Below are positions 7,888-15,834 of a stretch of 64,000 nucleotides of DNA, one piece after another. How positions within the stretch are numbered: position 1 is the stretch's first letter; every line of letters starts with the position of its first letter. Source of the DNA: Lacticaseibacillus casei DSM 20011 = JCM 1134 = ATCC 393 (lineage in GTDB: Bacteria > Bacillota > Bacilli > Lactobacillales > Lactobacillaceae); the NCBI RefSeq assembly GCF_000829055.1, contig NZ_AP012544.1, positions 310,001 to 374,000 on the forward strand. The letters are read 5' to 3'. The position numbers and the translations under genes are program-made. The notes beneath the pieces are model-generated. The model had not been told where the DNA came from, searched no databases, and was given only the letters and a program-made list of their open reading frames with translations.

Positions 7888-8469
7888 TCACGCTTTTGCA
7901 TCGAGGTATGCTTTTAGTAGCTCACCAGTCGAAGCAGCACCTGGGTCAACGTGGCCGATACTCTTTTCACCGAGGTAAGAGGCGCGACCACGTTTGGCAG
8001 TCATTGGCTTGGTGGCTTCGACCAGCTTGTCAATGGCGTCGGCGGTCAATTTGTTTTGCTTGATCAAATCAGCGGCAGGTGCCCAGACATCCAACATGGT
8101 TTTGTCACCAGGCTTGGCTTGGCCGCGTTTGGCAATACCCTTGGCAGCTGCTTCGACAAGGTCGCCAAAGTCAGTGTCGGTTTTGGCAAGTTTAGCCATT
8201 TCCAGAAAAGCCGTTCCATACAACGGACCACTGGCGCCGCCGACTTTACTGAGCATCGCCATGGCAATTGTTTTGAAATCCTGAGCCAGATCGTCGGTTG
8301 GCGGTGTCTTTTCGAACGCTGCTTTGATAGCATTGACGCCGCGTTCCATGTTATTACCATGGTCGGAGTCGCCGATCACGCGGTCAAGTTCGGTGAGATG
8401 ATCTTTTTGATCGGCAATCCGGTTTTCAAAATTCGTCATCCATTTGGTTAATGTCTCAACGTTTAACAT
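7888..8469 (-). CDS. dhaL: Dihydroxyacetone kinase ADP-binding subunit DhaL
   Basis: A 193-residue subunit that holds ADP permanently as a cofactor and transfers the phosphate received from DhaM to dihydroxyacetone in DhaK. The metal- and nucleotide-binding motif DRVIGDSDHGNNMERG (about residues 28-43) carries the aspartates that bind magnesium. KVGGASGPLYGTAF (about residue 75) and GRASYLGEKSIGHVDPGA near the C terminus are signature segments. Its start overlaps the end of dhaK by 14 bp, indicating translational coupling. Confidence 0.95.
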   Translation of the reverse strand: MLNVETLTKWMTNFENRIADQKDHLTELDRVIGDSDHGNNMERGVNAIKAAFEKTPPTDDLAQDFKTIAMAMLSKVGGASGPLYGTAFLEMAKLAKTDTDFGDLVEAAAKGIAKRGQAKPGDKTMLDVWAPAADLIKQNKLTADAIDKLVEATKPMTAKRGRASYLGEKSIGHVDPGAASTGELLKAYLDAKA

Positions 8470-9475
8470 CAGTATCCCCCCAGCCTACAGTATGTGCAGA
8501 TGCATTCAGATAAGTCAGCCATTGCGGATCGTCCAGCGCCAGCATCGTCAGGGAAATGCCGGCCATGTCGAGTGATGTGACGTAATTGCCTGCCTTGGTG
8601 AAGCTGGCTTCAAGACCTTGGGCATGCAATTCATTCAAAACATCGCCCATGAAAATGTACTGTTCGGACAGTGGGGTCGCACCCATGCCGTTGACCAGCA
8701 CGGCGTATTTATGTGCTTTAGGATCTTTGAATTCAACCGTCAGCTTGCCGATGAGTTGCTTGGCTAGCACTTTGGAAGTTGGCAGCTTTTCCTGACCGGT
8801 GCCGGGTTCGTTGTGAATACCGACGCCGAATTCGATTTCATCTGGCTTCAGATCAAAGCCGGGTTTGCCGACTTCCGGAACGGTGGCGGCATGCAAGGCA
8901 ACCGCGAACGACTTGGTATTTTTAACGATCGCATCGCCTAGCTTTTTGAGGTCATCAAGGCCTAATCCAGCCTCAGAAGCCGCGCCGAGAATCTTTTCGA
9001 CAAAAATTGTGCCGGCAACGCCGCGACGACCCTGTGTGTACAGTGAATCTTTGACGGCCACATCGTCATCCACGACGACTGACTCGACTTTGATGTCATC
9101 AACGCTGGCCAGGTCCTTGGCCATGTCAAAGTTCATGACGTCACCGGAGTAATTCTTGACGATCATGAGAACCCCTTCGCCTTGGTTAACTGCCTTGATC
9201 GCGGCGTAAATCTGGTCGGGCGTCGGTGAGGTAAAGACTTGGCCGGCCACTGCGGCATCAAGCATACCTTGACCGACATAACCAGCATGCAGCGGCTCAT
9301 GACCTGACCCGCCACCGGAAATAACCCCGACTTTTGCATGTTGCTTAAATGCGGCGTCATTGCGGACGACCGCCGTTGTTTCAGGAATCTGTTTCAAATA
9401 TTGTGGATAACTGGCAGTGAGACCAGCAATCATTTCCGGGACAATATCGCCCGGGTCATTGATAATCTTCTTCAT
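8456..9475 (-). CDS. dhaK: Dihydroxyacetone kinase substrate-binding subunit DhaK
   Basis: This 339-residue subunit binds dihydroxyacetone covalently as a hemiaminal to a histidine and presents it for phosphorylation to DHAP. ISGGGSGHEP (about residues 52-61) forms part of the active site. GVGIHNEPGTG (near residue 220) contains the histidine expected to bind substrate. It is the first gene of dhaK-dhaL-dhaM and starts at ATG 9475 behind AAGGGAG. The pathway feeds glycerol- or formaldehyde-derived dihydroxyacetone into glycolysis using PEP as phosphate source. No glycerol dehydrogenase gene is adjacent. Confidence 0.95.
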   Translation of the reverse strand: MKKIINDPGDIVPEMIAGLTASYPQYLKQIPETTAVVRNDAAFKQHAKVGVISGGGSGHEPLHAGYVGQGMLDAAVAGQVFTSPTPDQIYAAIKAVNQGEGVLMIVKNYSGDVMNFDMAKDLASVDDIKVESVVVDDDVAVKDSLYTQGRRGVAGTIFVEKILGAASEAGLGLDDLKKLGDAIVKNTKSFAVALHAATVPEVGKPGFDLKPDEIEFGVGIHNEPGTGQEKLPTSKVLAKQLIGKLTVEFKDPKAHKYAVLVNGMGATPLSEQYIFMGDVLNELHAQGLEASFTKAGNYVTSLDMAGISLTMLALDDPQWLTYLNASAHTVGWGDTDVKR

Positions 9476-9615
9476 ATTTGCAACTCCCTTCTAGTTATCA
9501 GTGTACCGCTTTCAGTGCTAAAAAGTCAGGTCGCCAGCTAAGAATAACAAGGGGAATCTTAACGGTGGCGGCGTTTGTGGCAATCGGTTTTAGATCGTGA
9601 GTCAGAAAATAAAAA

Positions 9616-9649
9616 CGCCTCGTTAGGCACATTTTGGCATAACGAGACG
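9616..9649 (-). terminator. Intrinsic terminator downstream of the OsmC gene
   Basis: On the minus strand CGTCTCGTTA pairs with TAACGAGGCG around a short loop, followed by a T-rich run (9604-9615). It separates the OsmC gene from the dha operon. Confidence 0.8.
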
Positions 9650-9666
9650 AATAGGTGATGCAGCGA

Positions 9667-10095
9667 TTAGTCATCGAAATCGGTGACGGTTTCGATGGTG
9701 TAGTTGCCGCTATTTTTAAGTAATTTTGAAACCGGGCAGCGATTTTCAATTTCTTCGGTGAAGGATTTGGCGGTATCCAGATCGACGCCTTTCACCATAA
9801 CCTGGGCATGAACCAGAAATTGATACTCAGCACGCGCGCCAATGAACGCCACCTTCACGCGAACCGCGCCGGTATGTGGCAGTCCGTGTTCTTTTTCAAC
9901 GGCTTGCAATGTGGCTTCAAGGCAAGTGCTCAACGACAAGCCCAAAAGCTGTTCAGGGTTGGTCCCCGGATGGTCATTCATCGGGCTGCTCGTCTGAACC
10001 TTCAGGCCGTCTGGCACATAAGCGTGACCTTCCAGGCCTTCGTCGTTGATGGCTTCAGTTGTATACAGTGGGTGATTCCAACGTTCGTCTTGCAT
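9667..10095 (-). CDS. OsmC/Ohr-family peroxiredoxin
   Basis: A 142-residue thiol peroxidase-like protein expected to reduce organic hydroperoxides in the cytoplasm. Two family cysteines are visible, in LSLSTCLEATLQAV and in IENRCPVSKLLKNSG, plus the N-terminal strands of the fold. The length equals Ohr/OsmC proteins. It starts at ATG 10095 behind AGGGGGAA and is a single-gene unit with its own terminator. Whether it is of the Ohr or the OsmC/YhfA subgroup cannot be decided by eye. Confidence 0.85.
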   Translation of the reverse strand: MQDERWNHPLYTTEAINDEGLEGHAYVPDGLKVQTSSPMNDHPGTNPEQLLGLSLSTCLEATLQAVEKEHGLPHTGAVRVKVAFIGARAEYQFLVHAQVMVKGVDLDTAKSFTEEIENRCPVSKLLKNSGNYTIETVTDFDD

Positions 10096-10211
10096 GAAAG
10101 TTCCCCCTTAGGATTGTCGATAGACTTGGACTCATGGAGCGGGTAGTTAACGGTTAGGTTAGTGCATGGTGTCCTTAAATCAGTTGTAGCATACTAGGTA
10201 ACCGTATTAAG

Positions 10212-10225
10212 TATAAACGCTTACA
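10212..10225. promoter_or_regulatory. Possible CcpA (cre) site, 1 mismatch
   Basis: TATAAACGCTTACA matches the low-GC Gram-positive cre consensus TGWNANCGNTNWCA except at the second base. It lies about 115 bp upstream of the OsmC start. It may be fortuitous. Confidence 0.3.
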
Positions 10226-10271
10226 TATGTTCAGTAAACTGATGTTGTTATTTGCTAAGTCAAGGACTGTA

Positions 10272-10451
10272 TTACGATTTAATAGTTCTGAAAATTGACT
10301 TATAAAGAATCGTAATCAGAATAATAGCGTTTCCCAAGCCAAAAGCCAAAGACGCAAGCAGAAGAATGCTGCCACTAATTTACATATAAAGAAGACCAAG
10401 AACTAAAGAAATAAGGAAAGTCACAATGACTGAAATCCATAATTTTCGCAT
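10272..10451 (-). pseudogene. Small membrane protein gene with in-frame stop
   Basis: From ATG 10451, behind GAGGTG, the frame codes 23 residues of hydrophobic sequence (MRKLWISVIVTFLISLVLGL...). It meets TAA at 10380-10382 and then continues in the same frame for 35 more codons of hydrophobic sequence to TAA at 10272-10274. Together they would form a two-helix membrane protein of 59 residues. Either the gene is broken by a nonsense substitution or only the first peptide is made. No family is recognised. This is the only content seen between the OsmC and exonuclease genes. Confidence 0.5.
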
Positions 10452-10528
10452 TTTGATTGACACCTCAAAATTAAATTAGCCATCTTTGAGTCTGTGTAGA
10501 CGCACAAATTCATTGGCTTTATTTCTAA

Positions 10529-11941
10529 CTATTTGTCACTCAAATCCGGCTTCTGATAAGGCTCCGAATCATTGGCGTGTTCAGGTGGGCGTTGTTCAAA
10601 GCCAAGTTCCTTGGTGATAAGTGGGTTGCCTTCCCAAATGAGGTGTTCGAGCAAGGCCATCGTGGTTTGGGCATCACTCAAGGCTGTGTGAGAAGGCAAA
10701 TCAATGCCGAGCGCCTCTTTATAGTATTGCAGCGACGGCGTATGCTTTTTGCCGATTCCGAAAGTTTTACGGGCTAATGCGGCGACGTCGAAAGTTTGAA
10801 CAGGTGGCACATCGATCGCGAGGCCGGCGCGAAGGGCACGTAGGTCATTGCTGGGTGCGAAGCCGACAACGAGTTCATGCTTCAACAATTGTTCGACAGC
10901 TGTTTTCGCCAGCGGCAGCGGTTGCCCGTACTGATTCAACAAGTCATCGGTAATCCCGGTGATTTTGACCGAGAATGGCATCACGTGATGGCCTTCAGGT
11001 AGTTGGGTGAAAATATCAAACGCACCTGCGACTCGATGATCACGCACACGTAATAAGCTGATTTCGGTTAGGTCAAGTTGATTCCGATCGGCCACAAACT
11101 CTGTATCGATCACGATGTAGTCGCCCCGGGCTAGTCGATCGATGACGTCTTTTTGCGTTTTTAACGGTGCCTGGTCTGAGGCAAGCTGGGCCATAGTTGG
11201 TGGGTCTAACTGCAGGGACTTGGCCGCGCGCTGGTTGGCGGATTGCACTAACGGCGCTTTTTCCTGCGCAAACTTGGCTGCTAGTTTGGTGGTTAAACGG
11301 TCTGCCTGTTCTTGCCGTTGATGGCGCAAATCGGTCAGAGTCTGATCGGCTTGGCCCAAGGAAATGCCAAAAAGCCTGGCTAGCCAAGTAGCTGGGGCAG
11401 TCGGCATCGTCGTCAAGACATAGGCGCCCTTGAGATCAAGCAAAGAAAAGACTACCTGACCGGTTTCAAGCCAATTTTGCAACCCGAGGGCGAGGAGATG
11501 AACCCAGTCGCTAAACGGCTGCATGATGATTGGCAATTTATCGGCGGCTCTCATTTGATCCAGTTGTCGAGCAGCTCTAGAAACAGCTAGCGTGAGGCCG
11601 CGGGCGAGGCTTTTGCGGTGATTACCAAAATCCTGAACCGAAAACATGATCGGAAGCAGCGGACTGCGCGGGCGCAACATGTCACGCAGCCGGCCACCTT
11701 CAGGGTACCAACGAGCCAGATCAAATTGCACGTTTCCTTGAATGTTGACCCGATTAACGGTTGCAGACTGGTGTGACCGGTATTCACGATGCTGAAAGAG
11801 CGCCGTGAGTTCATCAAGGCGAATGCGCACCGCTGCGGCGTTATGCGGTTTGGCAATTGGATCGCGCAATAACTTATTCAACTGACGCCGTGCCTGTCGC
11901 GGTGAGCGCATTTTTCTTTTTCGATTAGTGGACCGCGCCAT
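10529..11941 (-). CDS. DEDDh 3'-5' exonuclease-domain protein, 470 aa
   Basis: The C-terminal third is a DnaQ-like exonuclease domain: Exo I DTEF after DYIVI (about residue 290), Exo II region GITDDLLNQYG, and Exo III HTALSDAQTT with the expected His and Asp. The first ~280 residues are a basic N terminus (MARSTNRKRKMRSPRQARRQ), a domain I do not recognise, and a Gln/Arg-rich helix. The start at ATG 11941 follows AGGAGGG; 20 upstream codons are open but unlikely to be translated. It may trim single-stranded DNA or RNA ends. Partners are not indicated by neighbours. Confidence 0.82.
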   Translation of the reverse strand: MARSTNRKRKMRSPRQARRQLNKLLRDPIAKPHNAAAVRIRLDELTALFQHREYRSHQSATVNRVNIQGNVQFDLARWYPEGGRLRDMLRPRSPLLPIMFSVQDFGNHRKSLARGLTLAVSRAARQLDQMRAADKLPIIMQPFSDWVHLLALGLQNWLETGQVVFSLLDLKGAYVLTTMPTAPATWLARLFGISLGQADQTLTDLRHQRQEQADRLTTKLAAKFAQEKAPLVQSANQRAAKSLQLDPPTMAQLASDQAPLKTQKDVIDRLARGDYIVIDTEFVADRNQLDLTEISLLRVRDHRVAGAFDIFTQLPEGHHVMPFSVKITGITDDLLNQYGQPLPLAKTAVEQLLKHELVVGFAPSNDLRALRAGLAIDVPPVQTFDVAALARKTFGIGKKHTPSLQYYKEALGIDLPSHTALSDAQTTMALLEHLIWEGNPLITKELGFEQRPPEHANDSEPYQKPDLSDK

Positions 11942-12126
11942 GCTGCAACCCTCCTTACTTGGTATTTGACATATACGAACAGTATACCAAGAGTGAAGCA
12001 AGATTGCTTTTGGGGAATCAATTAAAGCCGATACTGCGAGCGGTTAGACGCTAAAAATGGTGCGAACGTCCACTTATTTTTAAGGAGTTCCTTGTTTTCA
12101 TCGATGATCTGTGGCATAACTGTTGT

Positions 12127-12420
12127 ATGGATATCAAACAATCAACAGACGCAACAGCTTTCAAGCAGCGAATTTTCTTTGCCTTGTCCGAGCCGGGACG
12201 TTACACGATTGTGCGCATGCTTTACCACGTGGGCCACGAAATGGGGTGCAATGAGCTTAACCAGCACGTGGAGATTGACAAATCAACGATGTCATATCAT
12301 TTGCGCACGTTACGTGAAATCGGCATGATTACCACACGCGTTCAGGGACGGCAAAAATTTGTCACATTAAATACCGATAAGATTGAATCTGTCTTCCCGG
12401 GATTACTTGCTGAGCTGTAA
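12127..12420 (+). CDS. ArsR/HTH_20-type winged-helix regulator
   Basis: A 97-residue DNA-binding protein. The winged helix covers most of it, with recognition-helix region DKSTMSYHLRTLREIGMITTRVQGRQKFVTLN (about residues 56-87). No metal-binding cysteine pair is present, so it is not a classical ArsR metal sensor. No strong Shine-Dalgarno precedes ATG 12127. It lies 79 bp upstream of an MFS exporter gene with a small terminator between them, and probably represses that gene. Confidence 0.82.
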   Translation: MDIKQSTDATAFKQRIFFALSEPGRYTIVRMLYHVGHEMGCNELNQHVEIDKSTMSYHLRTLREIGMITTRVQGRQKFVTLNTDKIESVFPGLLAEL

Positions 12421-12446
12421 ATAAGCACATGGTTGCTTATTTTTTA
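12419..12446 (+). terminator. Intrinsic terminator after the ArsR-like gene
   Basis: AAATAAGCA and TGCTTATTT form a stem overlapping the stop codon, followed by a T-run. It may be partly read through into the MFS gene. Confidence 0.65.
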
Positions 12447-12499
12447 GCGATAATTGTTTGATAAATTTAAAACTATAAAACAGATTGGAGACTTTTTGC

Positions 12500-13663
12500 A
12501 TGAAAGAACGTAGACTCTCGCTTTTATTTTTCCTCGTTATGTTCGTGATTGGCACAGATACATTTCTGGTTTCACCTTTATTACCGACTTTAACTCGGTA
12601 TTACGGCATCTCAACGAGTCTTTCCGGTCTCATTGTCAGTGCGTACGCGGTGGGTTACATGCTGTCAGCGTTGCTGATTGGCCCGATTTCCGATCGCCAT
12701 GATCGTAAACGTATTTTAGTTATCGGCTTAGTTGTCTTTACCCTCGCAACTGCTGGGTGCGGACTGGCCAATACGTTTCCGCTGATGCTCGTCACCCGAT
12801 TCACTGCCGGCATTGCCGCTGCGACAGCCGGTCCGCAAATCTGGGCGGCGATCCCCGTGCTCTTTCCCAAGGGTCAGGTGGTCAAAGTCATGGGATACGC
12901 TACAGCTGGTTTGGCGGTTGCCCAGATTGTCGGCGTTCCGCTCGGTAGTTATTTGGCCGTTATCTCGTGGCGTTTTCCTTTCTTCTTTGTCGGCACGATT
13001 GCACTGATACTGACATTGTTGGTCGTGCGGTTCATGCCTAGTCTTAATGAAGTTAGAACCGCCCAGCCGAAATCCAGCATCTATGGTCAGCTTTTGCAAA
13101 ACAAACCGGTACTTAAGTTATTAGACGCATACTTATTGTTTCAGACGGCAAATTTTACCGGCTTTGCGTTCATCGGTACCTGGTTCGCGAAAAGCTTTGG
13201 GCTCTCGGTGGGCACGATCGGCAGCTTTATTCTGGTGATCGGTGTCGGACAGTTTGTCGGCAGTTTGATCGGCGCTCGACTGGTGACGTGGTTAGGTCAG
13301 CCGCACGCGTTCCTGCTTGAATTCCTGCTGTTCATCAGTGGTTATGTCGTTTTGCCATTGGCGTCGTCGGCGTTAGTTGCAACGATCATTCTGGCATTGA
13401 TTTACACCATTGGTGGCGCGCTGTTGCCGTTGTTCATGAGCACTTTGCAGGATCAGGCACAATCAGCTCGCGGCATGATTTCCTCTTTGGCTAACGCGGT
13501 GATGTATCTTGGCGAAGCGATTGGCGGCGTTGTCGGTGGTATCTTGATTAAACAGTTCACCGGCTTTTCCGTTATTGCGGTGTTTACTGCTATTGGGGTA
13601 ACCCTGGCAATGTTGTTGTACGCGCGGCAAGGCTATTTTAAGCAGCTGCAAACAAGCCGCTGA
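12500..13663 (+). CDS. MFS transporter, DHA1-type efflux pump
   Basis: A 387-residue membrane protein with 12 predicted helices. The MFS signature between helices 2 and 3 is visible as GPISDRHDRKR (about residues 61-71), and DTFLVSPLLPTL in helix 1 is typical of the drug:H+ antiporter-1 and arabinose-efflux-like group. ATG 12500 follows TTGGAG. The preceding winged-helix gene is its likely regulator. The substrate cannot be told from sequence. Confidence 0.88.
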   Translation: MKERRLSLLFFLVMFVIGTDTFLVSPLLPTLTRYYGISTSLSGLIVSAYAVGYMLSALLIGPISDRHDRKRILVIGLVVFTLATAGCGLANTFPLMLVTRFTAGIAAATAGPQIWAAIPVLFPKGQVVKVMGYATAGLAVAQIVGVPLGSYLAVISWRFPFFFVGTIALILTLLVVRFMPSLNEVRTAQPKSSIYGQLLQNKPVLKLLDAYLLFQTANFTGFAFIGTWFAKSFGLSVGTIGSFILVIGVGQFVGSLIGARLVTWLGQPHAFLLEFLLFISGYVVLPLASSALVATIILALIYTIGGALLPLFMSTLQDQAQSARGMISSLANAVMYLGEAIGGVVGGILIKQFTGFSVIAVFTAIGVTLAMLLYARQGYFKQLQTSR

Positions 13664-13690
13664 TGATTCGCAATTTTTTGCATAGAGGTA

Positions 13691-13719
13691 TTGTTCCGAA
13701 AAGTAGCAAACGATATAAT
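13691..13719 (+). promoter_or_regulatory. Promoter with very short 5' UTR
   Basis: TTGTTC (13691-13696) and TATAAT (13714-13719) are 17 bp apart. The predicted transcription start is near 13726, only about 8 bases before the ATG at 13734, and no Shine-Dalgarno is present. Confidence 0.6.
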
Positions 13720-13733
13720 TGACGTAAGAACAT

Positions 13734-14375
13734 ATGTTTGCTGTTCGGAAAGAAGATGCGATTTTGCAGGAGAATTTAGCACAGGAAATCTTACTGTTGT
13801 TAGGTAGTGGGCGGTTTTTAACGACTAAAGAAATCGCTAAACTGCTAAACCATCCAGAAGCAAGTGTCAAAAGCGAACTACTTAAATTGGTGCGTGCCGA
13901 GAAAATTAACCGGCGACATTTTGCCGGTCGCGATTATTTTCAGACTGCTCAACCACAGACAGAGTCAAATGCCTTCAGTACGGCAACTGAACAATACTTG
14001 GATCAGCGGCACGCAGCGCGAAAATTGGGCAATGCACGGACTTGTTACCACCATTTGGCCGGAAAAGCCGGCGTGGCCTTGTTTGACCAACTTTTAATGC
14101 AAAAACTCATTACCTTGACGACCGCCAACGCCTATCGATTGACGGAAAAAGGCCGGCACGTCTTGGCACAATACCTCGGTCACCCAGTGCGCCAGGGGAA
14201 GGTTCAGACTTGCATCGACTTTTCAGAGCGCCGGGTTCATTTAGCCGGTAAATTAGGGGATGAACTGCTGACAAAGCTGGTGGCTAATCGTCAAATGACC
14301 TTGAGCGGGAACAGACTCGTCCGGGTTTTACATCCAATTGACCAGCAATCATTGGCGGTGTCCCATGTCAGTTGA
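13734..14375 (+). CDS. Winged-helix regulator, two-domain, 213 aa
   Basis: The first 60 residues form an HTH domain (FLTTKEIAKLLNHPEASVKSELLKLVRAEKINR). The remainder contains ARTCYHHLAGKAGVALFDQLL and a second winged-helix-like part (YRLTEKGRHVLAQYLG), as in a group of ArsR-like regulators of Firmicutes. The start is uncertain because there is no ribosome site before ATG 13734 and the promoter predicts a near-leaderless transcript. The end overlaps tag by 11 bp, so the two are probably co-transcribed. Confidence 0.7.
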   Translation: MFAVRKEDAILQENLAQEILLLLGSGRFLTTKEIAKLLNHPEASVKSELLKLVRAEKINRRHFAGRDYFQTAQPQTESNAFSTATEQYLDQRHAARKLGNARTCYHHLAGKAGVALFDQLLMQKLITLTTANAYRLTEKGRHVLAQYLGHPVRQGKVQTCIDFSERRVHLAGKLGDELLTKLVANRQMTLSGNRLVRVLHPIDQQSLAVSHVS

Positions 14376-14940
14376 GCGACAACGGTGTGCATGGGGTGAA
14401 ACCGACAATGCCTTGATGCAGCAATACCACGATGAAGAATGGGGCAGACCCAGTCATGACAGCCACCACTTGTTTGAACTGTTGTCGCTGGAAATCATGC
14501 TGGCGGGTCTGAGTTGGCAGACGGTTTTGAATAAGCGGGCAGCGTTCAAGACAGCCTTTGCCAACTTTGATTATCGCCGGGTACAGCAGATGACGCCCGA
14601 AATTCCTGTACTCTTGCAGAATCCGCAAATCATCCGGAATCGTCTGAAAGTGACAGCGATTATCAACAACGCGAATGCCATCGCAAAGCTGGCTGATAGA
14701 GGCGAAGACTTTGATCACTATGTCTGGGCGTTCGTCAAAAATCATCCGATTCAACACCACATCACAAATCATGCGGAAATTCCCAATACAACTGATTTGG
14801 CCAAGCGCATGGGCAAGCAAATGAAGAAGGACGGTTTCAGTTTTACCGGCCCCGTCGTCATCTACTCGTTTATGCAGGCAGCAGGGTTGGTCAACGATCA
14901 TGAAACCAGTTGCTTTGTTTATCAGTTGCTGGAAAAATAA
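14365..14940 (+). CDS. tag: DNA-3-methyladenine glycosylase I
   Basis: This 191-residue base-excision repair enzyme removes 3-methyladenine from alkylated DNA. RCAWG (Cys near residue 6), YHDEEWGRPSHD (about residues 20-31) and the C-terminal DHETSCF supply the zinc-binding Cys and His residues. LSLEIMLAGLSWQTVLNKR is the core HhH-type helix region with the substrate-pocket glutamate. Start ATG 14365 follows a modest GGCGGTG and overlaps the preceding regulator gene. Confidence 0.95.
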   Translation: MSVERQRCAWGETDNALMQQYHDEEWGRPSHDSHHLFELLSLEIMLAGLSWQTVLNKRAAFKTAFANFDYRRVQQMTPEIPVLLQNPQIIRNRLKVTAIINNANAIAKLADRGEDFDHYVWAFVKNHPIQHHITNHAEIPNTTDLAKRMGKQMKKDGFSFTGPVVIYSFMQAAGLVNDHETSCFVYQLLEK

Positions 14941-15009
14941 AAGTGTTAACCGGTATTCGTCGATTGGAATGCTGACACCACTTGTCAGAGCGCGAGGAGG
15001 ATCGTATCT

Positions 15010-15231
15010 ATGGAAACAACCATTCGCAAATTCGGAGATTCAATTGGGGTCATTATTCCAAAAGAATTTCAAGCAAGAGTTGGCGAAAAGTATCAGATTC
15101 ACAAGATCGCTGATACATTTGTTTTGACACCAGTTCACAAAGATTTGTTTGCTGACGAAACGAAATGGTATGGATTTAGAGATAGTATTACGGAAAGAGA
15201 TCGTGAGTGGGATGAGAGCGCACTTTTATAA
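15010..15231 (+). CDS. AbrB/MazE-family antitoxin-like protein (no partner seen)
   Basis: A 73-residue protein with an N-terminal swapped-hairpin AbrB/MazE domain (ETTIRKFGDSIGVIIPKEF) and an acidic C-terminal tail (DETKWYGFRDSITERDREWDE), the part that normally wraps the toxin. ATG 15010 has a strong GAGGAGG. A terminator follows 50 bp after the stop and no MazF/PemK-like ORF is present on either side. It may act alone as a regulator or be a leftover antitoxin. Confidence 0.78.
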   Translation: METTIRKFGDSIGVIIPKEFQARVGEKYQIHKIADTFVLTPVHKDLFADETKWYGFRDSITERDREWDESALL

Positions 15232-15281
15232 CAAATGATATTCCATAAAGGATGCAGAATACTGAACGTTTCTGAAACATC

Positions 15282-15320
15282 AAAAAGCACGCCACTTCTT
15301 GTTGAAGTGACGTGCTTTTT
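15282..15320. terminator. Bidirectional intrinsic terminator
   Basis: AAAAAGCACG and CGTGCTTTTT enclose an imperfect stem (CCACTTC pairing with GAAGTGA). It lies between two convergent antitoxin-like genes. Confidence 0.85.
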
Positions 15321-15391
15321 GGTCGGCAGCCATGCGAATTCGCTGAAGATGCAATAGAAGTCTGCCATTAAGAGCAACTTATCTTGAGTGA

Positions 15392-15664
15392 TTAGTCGTC
15401 AACGTCATTGTGCAAATCTTTCAATAAAGCATCGACCGTCTTAAAGCTTTTGGTCCGGCCAGCTTTGACATCCGCTTCTGCAGTTTGCAGCTGGCCTTCG
15501 ACAATTATCTCAGGGGTAAATGGCAATTCACCACTGTCGCTAATATGCTTCAAATACATATTAATGGCAGAGGACATGTCTAATCCCATACTATTGATGA
15601 TACGGAGCGCGCGATCTTTTGTTTCTGTATCAACTTCAACGTTAATGCGTGATCGAGATGCCAT
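15392..15664 (-). CDS. RelB/DinJ-family antitoxin-like protein (no partner seen)
   Basis: A 90-residue ribbon-helix-helix protein. The N-terminal RHH pattern is SRINVEVDTETKDRALRIINSMGLDMSSAINMYL. PFTPEI and a C-terminal Lys/Asp tail are typical of DinJ. ATG 15664 follows AAGGAGG; three more upstream codons (TTG start) are possible. In known operons a YafQ/RelE toxin follows DinJ. Here the strand downstream holds only the terminator and the opposing antitoxin gene, so the gene is an orphan. Confidence 0.82.
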   Translation of the reverse strand: MASRSRINVEVDTETKDRALRIINSMGLDMSSAINMYLKHISDSGELPFTPEIIVEGQLQTAEADVKAGRTKSFKTVDALLKDLHNDVDD

Positions 15665-15776
15665 TGCTGCCAACCTCCTTAGGCCATTGTTGCTTTATTA
15701 TGACGCAAAACCGGCGATATTGTCACCCATTATAAATGCCATGAAGAGTTCGAGAAATCCTCAATGAAAACTGAAT

Positions 15777-15811
15777 TAAAAAAGCCCACCCGCATCAAAT
15801 GCGAATGGACT
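15777..15811 (-). terminator. Intrinsic terminator of fba
   Basis: On the minus strand AGTCCATTCGCAT pairs with ATGCGGGTGGGCT around TTG, followed by a run of six Ts. It lies 24 bp after the fba stop. Confidence 0.85.
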
Positions 15812-15834
15812 CATTAAACTTAAAACGGTTTAAA

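Noticed and set aside
9490..9515. Possible cre site TGAAAGCGGTACAC-like before dhaK
   Set aside because: It fails the consensus at the last three positions.
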